Positions 25,904-31,972 of a DNA stretch of 40,608 nucleotides are shown one piece after another. Under the pieces are notes generated by a model, which did not search any database, had not been told where the DNA came from, and worked only from the letters and a program-made list of their open reading frames with translations. The translations under genes were made by a program, and so were the position numbers. The DNA is taken from positions 1 through 40,608 of the forward strand of contig CANQMX010000016.1 in the NCBI GenBank assembly GCA_947625095.1, given 5' to 3'. The first letter of the stretch is position 1. Each line of letters opens with the position of its first letter. The DNA is from an uncultured Clostridia bacterium (lineage in GTDB: Bacteria > Bacillota > Clostridia > Christensenellales > Borkfalkiaceae).

Positions 25904-25961
25904 CTCATACCGAGTTGCCGCCCGCCGCGCTCTGCGCGGCGGGCGGCAACGAGCGTATCTT
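25904..25961 (+). repeat. Dispersed hairpin repeat, family A copy 4
   Basis: Flanks CTCATACCGA and GAGCGTATCTT enclose a long hairpin with arms beginning GTTGCCGCCCGCCGCGC. The core sequence differs completely from copy 1 but is again self-complementary. Confidence 0.75.
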
Positions 25962-26076
25962 CCCCCGAACAAAGTCCCCCCTTGCTTCCCCCTCGAGGGG
26001 GAAGTGCCCCGCAGGGGCAATCGGGGTGTCCCTTTCCTCATATCTCATTCCTCATACGCTCGCCTGCCCTCTATAA

Positions 26077-26124
26077 TATCCCCCTCCCCGCGGCTTTGCC
26101 GCGGGGAGGAAGACACAAGGGGAG
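26077..26124 (+). repeat. Dispersed repeat, family B
   Basis: TATCCCCCTCCCC, a GCGGC-TTT-GCCGC hairpin, then GGGGAGGAAGACACAAGGGGAG. Same frame, different hairpin from 25836. Confidence 0.75.
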
Positions 26125-26249
26125 AAGCAAAAAATTTTTTCCGATTTTTTCAAAAAATATGGCATACATCCCCGAAAAGGAAAAAATTTTGTGTTACCAT
26201 AACATTGTGGAAAGAGAAAAAGAGCAAAAGCGAGCGCGCCGTTCAAAGA

Positions 26250-26318
26250 CAAAGCTCCCTGCTGCAACGCGCGCTGCCGCGAGGGCGGCGGCAGCGCGCG
26301 GCGCAGCAGGGAGCTTTG
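26250..26318. repeat. Large hairpin with 28 paired bases
   Basis: Outer arms CAAAGCTCCCTGCTGC (26250-26265) and 26303-26318 are perfect complements. Inner arms GCGCGCTGCCGC (26269-26280) and 26288-26299 are also perfect. A 3x3 internal loop separates them and a 7-base loop closes the end. Confidence 0.85.
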
Positions 26319-26367
26319 AAAGCGGAAATTCTAATTTTAAGGGGGCAAATTTTCGGGCGTCCCCCGC

Positions 26368-26414
26368 TTGCAAGTTTTTTTGTTTTATGCTATGATGAGG
26401 GCGCAAATTTGCGC
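26368..26414 (+). promoter_or_regulatory. Promoter and palindrome of the PPTase gene
   Basis: TTGCAA (26368-26373), a 17-base spacer and TATGAT (26391-26396). Four bases later is the perfect palindrome GCGCAAATTTGCGC (26401-26414), at the expected transcription start: a candidate operator. Confidence 0.7.
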
Positions 26415-26425
26415 AGGGAGCGGCC

Positions 26426-27133
26426 ATGAAACTTGCCGTCATCAAACTTGAAAACTTCACGGAAAGCGATGCAAAATCGGCGCTCGGGCTTCTTCCCGAA
26501 GCGCGGCGAGCCGAACTTTTGCGCCTCCGCGATCCCGCCGATTTTCATCGCAGTTTGCTTGCGGAACTCTCGGTGCGCCTCGAAATCATGCAAACTTTGC
26601 GCATTTTCGGCGACGACATTCGAATTTTTCGCGGCGAAAACCAAAAGCCGCGGCTGAAAAATTTCCCCGATTTTCACTTCAATATCTCTCATTCGGGCGA
26701 TTTTTCGGTGTGCGCGTTCGACGATTTTCCCGTCGGCGTGGATGTGGAAAAGGTGCGCCCCATCGCCGTTCAAAAATTCGCCGCGCGCCTTTTTTCTCCG
26801 CGCGAACAAGCGGCGCTCGAAAAAGCGCCCGATCCCCTCGCGGAATTTTTCCGCCTGTGGACGGCGAAAGAGAGCGTCGTAAAACAGCGCGGCACGACGC
26901 TTGCGCGCGACTTGAAGGCGCTTGAAGTTTTGGGCGGCGCGTCTTTGAACGGCGATCCCCTGCCCTGCCGCATCTCTTCTTATTGGCTCGCGTGCGGGGC
27001 GCGTGTTCTCTTGGATGAAGCAGGCGAGTACGCGCTCTCGCTGTGCCGCGCGGCGGAAGCGGAGGGCGAGCCCAAAGTTTGTTTCTACACCGCAGACGAA
27101 ATTTTGGAAAAATTTTTGAAAATGTCAAAATAA
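26426..27133 (+). CDS. Sfp-type 4'-phosphopantetheinyl transferase
   Basis: A 235-residue enzyme that moves the phosphopantetheine arm of coenzyme A onto a serine of carrier proteins. Family motifs are NISHSGDF, VGVDVEKVRPI (Asp and Glu bind magnesium) and LWTAKESVVKQRGTTL, in the order and spacing of Sfp/Gsp enzymes. GGGAG precedes the ATG. Sfp-type enzymes usually serve nonribosomal peptide or polyketide carriers, but none is in the window. It may instead be the organism's general carrier-protein transferase if a small AcpS is lacking. It is convergent with tcdA across a hairpin and has its own promoter. Confidence 0.93.
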   Translation: MKLAVIKLENFTESDAKSALGLLPEARRAELLRLRDPADFHRSLLAELSVRLEIMQTLRIFGDDIRIFRGENQKPRLKNFPDFHFNISHSGDFSVCAFDDFPVGVDVEKVRPIAVQKFAARLFSPREQAALEKAPDPLAEFFRLWTAKESVVKQRGTTLARDLKALEVLGGASLNGDPLPCRISSYWLACGARVLLDEAGEYALSLCRAAEAEGEPKVCFYTADEILEKFLKMSK

Positions 27134-27140
27134 AAACTTA

Positions 27141-27169
27141 CGCCGCGGGCATTTTTTGTGCCCGCGGCG
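27141..27169. terminator. Hairpin between convergent PPTase and tcdA genes
   Basis: CGCCGCGGGCA and its perfect complement flank a TTTTTTG loop. AT-rich sequence lies on both sides; probably terminates both genes. Confidence 0.7.
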
Positions 27170-27186
27170 CTTAAAATTCGCAGCGT

Positions 27187-27918
27187 TTATGGGGTTTTGG
27201 CAATTAAGGCCTTCACGACTTCCCCCGCGAGAATGAGACCCACGGTCGCGGGGACAAAAGCGTTGCTCCCCGGCGCGCGCCCCTCCGCCTTTTTTGGCTC
27301 TTCCGCGGAATACGGCGCGCGGGGCGCTGTTTGTTGGGGTTCTTCCTCGGAATACACCACGCGCAAATGCTCTATCCCACGCTTTTTGAGTTCCCGCCGC
27401 ATCACCCGCGCCAGCGGGCACACCGACGTTTCGGAAATGTCGGCCACGCGAAACAGGGTCGGGTCGAGTTTGTTCCCCGCGCCCATCGCGCTGATGACGG
27501 GCACGTTCGCCGCCTTCGCCGCCATGGCGATGGCGAGTTTTCCGCTCACCGTGTCGATGGCGTCCACCACAAAATCGAAGCGCGCGAAGTCGAATTCGCC
27601 GATCGTCTCGGGCAGGACGAAGGTGCGGAAAGTCTCCACCGCACAGGCGGGGTTAATTTGCGCCACGCGCGCCCGCGCCGCATCGATTTTCCACATCCCC
27701 ACCGTGTCCCGCGTCGCCAAAATTTGGCGGTTGAGGTTGGTCTCATCCACTTTGTCGCCGTCGATGAGCGTCAGCGCGCCGACGCCCGAGCGGGCGAGCG
27801 CTTCCACGCAGTAGCCGCCCACGCCGCCGAGGCCGAACACCGCCACGCGGCACAAGGCGAGCCGAGACGTTGCGCCCTCGCCGAAGAGGAGCGCCGTGCG
27901 GGATAACCAAGTTTCCAT
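27187..27918 (-). CDS. tcdA: TcdA, tRNA threonylcarbamoyladenosine dehydratase
   Basis: An E1/ThiF-like ATPase of 243 residues that cyclises t6A37 of tRNA into ct6A. The nucleotide-binding loop is GLGGVGGY (from residue 29), followed by DGDKVDETNLNRQ with the conserved NxNRQ, FVVDAIDT, and PVISAMGAGNKLDP. VCPLARVMRREL is the family segment after it. A Pro/Ala/Glu-rich insertion (EEPQQTAPRAPYSAEEPKK) replaces the loop near residue 200. The promoter leaves no room for a ribosome binding site: the -10 is six bases before the ATG, so the mRNA is probably leaderless. Confidence 0.95.
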   Translation of the reverse strand: METWLSRTALLFGEGATSRLALCRVAVFGLGGVGGYCVEALARSGVGALTLIDGDKVDETNLNRQILATRDTVGMWKIDAARARVAQINPACAVETFRTFVLPETIGEFDFARFDFVVDAIDTVSGKLAIAMAAKAANVPVISAMGAGNKLDPTLFRVADISETSVCPLARVMRRELKKRGIEHLRVVYSEEEPQQTAPRAPYSAEEPKKAEGRAPGSNAFVPATVGLILAGEVVKALIAKTP

Positions 27919-27924
27919 ATGCCC

Positions 27925-27953
27925 ATTATATCGCCCGCCGCTCGGAAAGTCAA
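27925..27953 (-). promoter_or_regulatory. tcdA promoter, leaderless layout
   Basis: On the minus strand TTGACT (27948-27953), a 17-base spacer, TATAAT (27925-27930), six bases, then ATG at 27918. Confidence 0.85.
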
Positions 27954-28063
27954 CCTTTTCGCTCCGCCCGGTGTGCTTCGGAAAAAAATCCGAACGCCGC
28001 TTTTGCGTCGCGTTTCTTCACATCGATTGGGGAATCAAAAAATTTTTTGTTGTTGATTAAAAA

Positions 28064-28096
28064 TCATTGACTTTCATTCAATGAATATGGTACAAT
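28064..28096 (+). promoter_or_regulatory. Promoter and TetR-like operator of the ECF operon
   Basis: TTGACT (28067-28072) and TACAAT (28091-28096) are 18 bases apart. The inverted repeat TCATTGA-N7-TCAATGA (28064-28084) overlaps the -35 and most of the spacer. A second, overlapping symmetry is TTCATT-C-AATGAA (28073-28085). Symmetry of this size is typical of TetR operators and the operon itself encodes a TetR domain. GGAGG at 28115-28119 serves the first gene. Confidence 0.75.
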
Positions 28097-28129
28097 AGAT
28101 TCACAAAACAAAATGGAGGAAAATCAACA

Positions 28130-28708
28130 ATGATCGACCAGGTTCTTGCAAGGCGCAGCGCAGCGCTTCGCGTCAAAATCACGGTAAAAACACTCATTTC
28201 GCTGGGGATCATCGCGCTTGCGGTCATTCTTCCGCAGCTCGTGCATCTCGCGCTCGGCGCGCCCGGCGGCGTGCAGTGGCTACCCATGTATTTGCCCGTC
28301 CTTCTCGGCGGGTGTCTGCTCGGCTCAATTTGGGGCTTGGGTGTGGGGATCCTCTCCCCCGTCATCAGTTTTGCCATCACCTCGCTCATCGGCAACCCCA
28401 TGCCCGTCCTGACCCGCCTCCCCTATATGATCGTCGAGCTTGCGGTATTCGCGGCAATTTCGGGGCTTTTTTCGCGCAGTATCGTGAAGAACGGCTGGAT
28501 GGCGTTCCCCGCGGTACTGCTTGCCGAGGTCGCAGGCAGGCTCGTGTTCCTCATGATGGCCGCCGTTTTCCAGAGCGTCTCTCCCCTCTCGGCGGCGACG
28601 GTCTGGGCGCAGATCCAAACGGGGCTTTTGGGCATGGTGTTGCAGGCCGTACTCGTCCCCTTCGCCGTCATGGGGCTGCGCCTGCTCCTCATAAAGGATA
28701 AGGAATAA
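28130..28708 (+). CDS. ECF transporter S component, substrate unknown
   Basis: A 192-residue integral membrane protein with about six segments. It resembles the substrate-binding S subunits of energy-coupling factor vitamin importers: LPMYLPVLLGGCLLGSIWGLGVGILSPVISF and PVLTRLPYMIVELAVFAAISGL match the conserved pattern MH.PVLLAG...G...G...G..SPL.S....G.P.....P.MM.EL..YG...G. The ATPases and T subunit (EcfA, EcfA', EcfT) are not in the window, so it would share a general module elsewhere. It is first in an operon with a DUF1893-TetR protein and an aldo/keto reductase. The bound compound is unknown; the neighbours suggest a small molecule that the regulator also senses. Confidence 0.85.
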   Translation: MIDQVLARRSAALRVKITVKTLISLGIIALAVILPQLVHLALGAPGGVQWLPMYLPVLLGGCLLGSIWGLGVGILSPVISFAITSLIGNPMPVLTRLPYMIVELAVFAAISGLFSRSIVKNGWMAFPAVLLAEVAGRLVFLMMAAVFQSVSPLSAATVWAQIQTGLLGMVLQAVLVPFAVMGLRLLLIKDKE

Positions 28709-28718
28709 GGTGCGCGTC

Positions 28719-29795
28719 ATGGCAGAAATCACCGCCACGCTCGCCTCTCTCGGCAAGCGGCTGGAAGAGGAAGAGCTGACGTGCATTGTGCAAAAGGACG
28801 GGCGCGTCCTCACGAGCAGGCAACGCGGCATCCGCCCTCTGTTGGATTGGATCGCACAGGGAGAAGACCTGCACGGTGCTTTCGCCGCGGATAGGATCGT
28901 GGGCAAGGCCGCCGCCCTCCTGTACGCGCTCATGGGCGTAAAGGGCGTATTTGCCGAAGTGCTCTCGGAAAGCGGTCTCGCCGTGCTGAAAAAATACGGG
29001 ATCTGTGCGGAATACGCCACGCTCACGCCGAAAATCATGCGCCGCGACGGGAACGGGCTATGCCCCATGGAGCAGACCGTCCTCGCGATAGACGATCCGT
29101 CTGCGGCATACCCGGCGCTCGCAAAGAAGGCAGAAGAGTTACAGAAGAAAGCACAGGAAAACGGAGGGCGTATGCCTGAAAAAATGACGAACAGGAAACT
29201 TGCCGCGCTCAATACAAAGCGGAAACTTTTGGAGGCGGCAAAGGCGATCATCCGCGAAAAGGGACTTGTGAACACCTCTGTTGAGGAGATCACAAGGGCG
29301 TGCGGCGTTGCAAGCGGCACGTTTTATACCTATTTCAAGCGCAAGGAGGACGTGGTATTTGCGTTGAGCCACGATATGTTCCGTGAAATTTACGAGGAGG
29401 CGCAACACCACGACGGGGCGTTCATGGAGCGGCTCACATTTTATATGGTGACATTTTCGGGACATATCGAACGGGACGGCCTCAAACTCTGTCAGGAATG
29501 GGTGCGCAACACCGTAGACCCCGACCTCGTGGGCAGCCCCTACGACAGGGAAAAACTCCGCATGGATAACGATTGCATGAAGGGAATGTTGAAAGAGGGC
29601 GTTGCGCGGGGCGAACTCAAAGCGGATACGCCGGTAGACGCGCTCGCGGACGCCCTGACCGACGTCATCTACGGCGAAATGCTCTGCTGGGATATGGCGG
29701 GCGGAGTGCACAGTTTCGAGGCGCGCACCAAAACGTTTTGCACAATGTTTCTGCCCGCAATGATGAAGCCGTACTTAAACGGCGATATCGAATAA
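28719..29795 (+). CDS. DUF1893 domain fused to a TetR regulator
   Basis: A 358-residue protein from the ATG at 28719 (a GTG at 28710 is also possible), 10 bases after the S-component stop. Residues about 1-135 match DUF1893 (TM1506 type, deaminase-like fold): LTCIVQKDGRVLTSRQRGIRPLLD, ADRIVGKAAALLYALMGVK, EVLSESGLAVLKKYGI and DGNGLCPMEQTVL. A charged linker follows. From about 157 it is a TetR/AcrR DNA-binding domain, KLLEAAKAIIREKGLVNTSVEEI and VASGTFYTYFKRKEDV, with an all-helical ligand domain to the end. A strong internal ribosome binding site (29163) precedes an in-frame ATG at 29172, so a separate TetR of 207 residues may also be made. It probably controls its own operon and may use DUF1893 as a sensor or enzyme. 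Confidence 0.88.
   Translation: MAEITATLASLGKRLEEEELTCIVQKDGRVLTSRQRGIRPLLDWIAQGEDLHGAFAADRIVGKAAALLYALMGVKGVFAEVLSESGLAVLKKYGICAEYATLTPKIMRRDGNGLCPMEQTVLAIDDPSAAYPALAKKAEELQKKAQENGGRMPEKMTNRKLAALNTKRKLLEAAKAIIREKGLVNTSVEEITRACGVASGTFYTYFKRKEDVVFALSHDMFREIYEEAQHHDGAFMERLTFYMVTFSGHIERDGLKLCQEWVRNTVDPDLVGSPYDREKLRMDNDCMKGMLKEGVARGELKADTPVDALADALTDVIYGEMLCWDMAGGVHSFEARTKTFCTMFLPAMMKPYLNGDIE
29163..29174 (+). promoter_or_regulatory. Internal ribosome binding site before the TetR half
   Basis: GGAGGGCGT directly precedes ATG at 29172, in frame with the fusion. It has the sequence and spacing of a real start site and lies in the linker between the two domains. Confidence 0.65.
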
Positions 29796-29813
29796 AAAAA
29801 GGAGAAAATTACG

Positions 29814-31235
29814 ATGAATGAAATCAAGGTGAAGGAAATCGAACCCGCGATGGTTTTGGACGGCGGATTTCCGCCCGTGCTACGTCGACTCCCTTGGAAA
29901 TACGTCTCTGTATTCCCTGCGGTCGTCTCCTTGCCCAAACAAAAATCCGCTCGCCCAAAACTGCTTCGCACTCCCGCGGAGCAATTTTCGAGGGATTTGT
30001 GCCGAGGTGGAGGAAGGTTTACCGGATGTAAATCGACGACGACGCAGGCGAAAAGCACCGAAAAGGGCTCGCGGGAGCGGCGCGGGTTCGACTCTCTTCA
30101 CCTTAAATTGGGGTTCGGACTCATGCGGCTGCCGCTGAAAAGCGAGGACGGCGCGGATATCGACATGGAACAATTCAAGAAGATGGTAGACCTCTTTCTC
30201 GAACGGGGATTTACCTACTTCGACACGTCCTACGTCTACCACAACGGCGCGTCCGAGACGGCCATCCGCGAAGCCCTCGTAAAGCGCCACCCGCGGGACA
30301 GTTTTCTGCTCGTGTCAAAGTTCCCCACCTTCCAGATGCCCGCGGAAGATAAAGTGGAAGCCATTTTCCAAGAACAACTCGACAAGTGCGGCGTGGAATA
30401 CTTCGATTACTATCTCCTCCACAACCTCAACCGCTATCTCTATACCGCGGAAGTGAAGGCCTGTCACCTCTTCGACTACATGAAGAAATGGAAAGCGCAG
30501 GGAAAGATCCGCCACATCGCCTTTTCCTATCACGACGACGCCGAGCACCTCGATCAGATCCTCACCGAACACCCCGAGGTGGACGCCGTGCAGATCGTCT
30601 TGAACTATTACGATTGGGAAGAGCCGTTCATTCAGTCGAAACGGTGCTATGAGGTCATCCGCAAACACGGAAAACAAGTTATCGTCATGGAACCCGTCAA
30701 GGGCGGCGCGCTCGCCCGTGTCCCTTCGGGTGCGGAACATATCCTCAAAGGCGTCGACCCTCACGCCTCCCCCGCGAGTTTTGCCATCCGGTTTTCCGCC
30801 TCGCGCGAGGGCGTGCTCGTCGTCCTCTCGGGCATGAGCGACCTAAAGCAGGTGGAAGAAAACACGGGCTTTATGCAGAACTTCAAGCCCTTGAGCGCGG
30901 CGGAAGAGCAAGCCATGAAAGAGGTCAAAGCAGAGTTTCAAAAGACGTGGAAGTATCGTTGCGATAATTGGGCGGCATTGGATGAAAACGCTTACGGCGT
31001 GCCCATCTCGGGCGTCATTCGGGCGTTTAACAGTATGTTCATCCAGCCCGACCCCTATTTCAGCGCAGAACTGAACTATTATAAGAGTTTCCGCTCCGCC
31101 TACGATCTCGCCTTTGAAGCGGGAGATTACTCCCGCGAGACGGCAAAAATCGGCGGCGCATTCGATGTCACCTCCGCCCTCAAAGAGGCCGTCAAAACGC
31201 AGGTCGAAAGCAGTTTTCAAGACTACATGGATTGA
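29814..31235 (+). CDS. COG1453-type aldo/keto reductase, altered at both ends
   Basis: A 473-residue NADPH-type oxidoreductase. The TIM-barrel starts at about residue 98 (KLGFGLMRLPLK). The catalytic tetrad is visible: Asp137 and Tyr142 in FDTSYVYH, Lys169 in LLVSKFP, His203 in YLLHNLNR. VQIVLNYYDWEE is the family core. Two oddities. First, about 95 N-terminal residues are not part of the fold: after MNEIKVKEIEPAMVLDGG they are Arg/Lys/Pro-rich and read like inserted non-coding DNA. Second, the C-terminal domain lines up with the ferredoxin-like tail of this family (YGVPISGVIRAFN for ..IPIP.IF.A.N) but lacks the Cys-x2-Cys clusters. AAAGGAG precedes the ATG. It ends the operon, before a terminator. 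Confidence 0.9.
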   Translation: MNEIKVKEIEPAMVLDGGFPPVLRRLPWKYVSVFPAVVSLPKQKSARPKLLRTPAEQFSRDLCRGGGRFTGCKSTTTQAKSTEKGSRERRGFDSLHLKLGFGLMRLPLKSEDGADIDMEQFKKMVDLFLERGFTYFDTSYVYHNGASETAIREALVKRHPRDSFLLVSKFPTFQMPAEDKVEAIFQEQLDKCGVEYFDYYLLHNLNRYLYTAEVKACHLFDYMKKWKAQGKIRHIAFSYHDDAEHLDQILTEHPEVDAVQIVLNYYDWEEPFIQSKRCYEVIRKHGKQVIVMEPVKGGALARVPSGAEHILKGVDPHASPASFAIRFSASREGVLVVLSGMSDLKQVEENTGFMQNFKPLSAAEEQAMKEVKAEFQKTWKYRCDNWAALDENAYGVPISGVIRAFNSMFIQPDPYFSAELNYYKSFRSAYDLAFEAGDYSRETAKIGGAFDVTSALKEAVKTQVESSFQDYMD

Positions 31236-31273
31236 GCGGAAGGCTTTCCATGTCAAAACATAAACGATCATCC

Positions 31274-31307
31274 AAAAACGGCGAGGGAAGATTCCCTCGC
31301 CGTTTTT
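31274..31307. terminator. Terminator of the ECF-TetR-reductase operon
   Basis: AAAAACGGCGAGGGAA and its exact complement form a 16-bp stem; the T-run is part of it on either strand, so it should serve both the reductase operon and the convergent lipoprotein gene. Confidence 0.9.
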
Positions 31308-31387
31308 GTGACTTACCAAAAGGTGTATTCCATTATGAAATATGGAGCGCACCTTCAATTCCAACACTTCTTTCATCCCGTTCATGA

Positions 31388-31972
31388 TCAATAGGTAAAG
31401 GCGATGGATACCGTGACGGTGGAGGTGCCCGTGGTGTAGGTGACGACGATCCCGCCGAGCGTCGCCGCGGTATCTTCTTGCGCCGCCTCGTTCACGCGGA
31501 ACACCGCCTTCATCGCGGTCACGTTCTCCACTGCTTCAAGTTTGAAAAAGTCCTTTTCCTTCCCCGCCTTCACGGTTACGGTCAAGGTGTTTCCCTCCAC
31601 CGTCACGTCCTCCACGTTGGCGTCCTCAAGCCCTATCGTCCCCGTGAACGCCTCCGTCCTGTTCACCGTGTACGCTTCGATCTCCGCCTCGGTATACGCC
31701 TCGTTCGCATCCAACGTGTTCAGTTTCTTCGTCGAGCCCGTCACCGTGTAGGTATTCCCCGAGGGAGTATATACCTTCTCTTCGGTGTACTGCACCAGCG
31801 CGCCGCTCTTGATCTCGATGCTCTCTTCGATCTTCGTCGCCTGCACTACCGTGCTATACGCCTCCTTCACTCCTTCCAGCGTCAGTTCATGTGTCTCTTC
31901 ACCGCCGCAGCCAGCGAGTACCATCGCCGCCGCGCACGCTATGATGAGTGCAAACTTCCATTGTTTCTTCAT
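31388..31972 (-). CDS. Small lipoprotein partnered with the giant surface protein
   Basis: A 194-residue protein of unknown family. A lipoprotein signal (MKKQWKF, hydrophobic core, LAGC with Cys22) is followed by a Thr/Val/Glu-rich, beta-prone mature part with no recognised motif. It contains TYTVTGSTKKLNTLDANEAYT and ends in TVTVSIAFTY. Its ATG overlaps the stop of the giant gene (TAATG), so it is translated from the same mRNA and is likely needed together with that protein, for instance as an anchor, chaperone or assembly factor. The link is by position only. A hairpin terminator lies beyond its 3' end. Confidence 0.88.
   Translation of the reverse strand: MKKQWKFALIIACAAAMVLAGCGGEETHELTLEGVKEAYSTVVQATKIEESIEIKSGALVQYTEEKVYTPSGNTYTVTGSTKKLNTLDANEAYTEAEIEAYTVNRTEAFTGTIGLEDANVEDVTVEGNTLTVTVKAGKEKDFFKLEAVENVTAMKAVFRVNEAAQEDTAATLGGIVVTYTTGTSTVTVSIAFTY

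Larger units (their letters stand above)
25110..26367. other. Repeat-rich, gene-free region
   Basis: About 1.26 kb with no convincing gene. It is a mosaic of dispersed repeats of families A, B and C, a common genome-type repeat at 25693-25733 and one very large hairpin at 26250-26318. Open frames through it are low-complexity (Pro/Ser/Arg-rich) and follow repeat symmetry. Confidence 0.75.

Noticed and set aside
23428-26367. CRISPR array in the repeat-rich region
   Set aside because: The repeats are not evenly spaced, occur in several families, contain large internal hairpins, and no cas gene is present.
30075-30100. GGGTTCGACTC, resembling the T-loop of a tRNA
   Set aside because: No acceptor, D or anticodon arms fit around it, and it lies within the open frame of the reductase.
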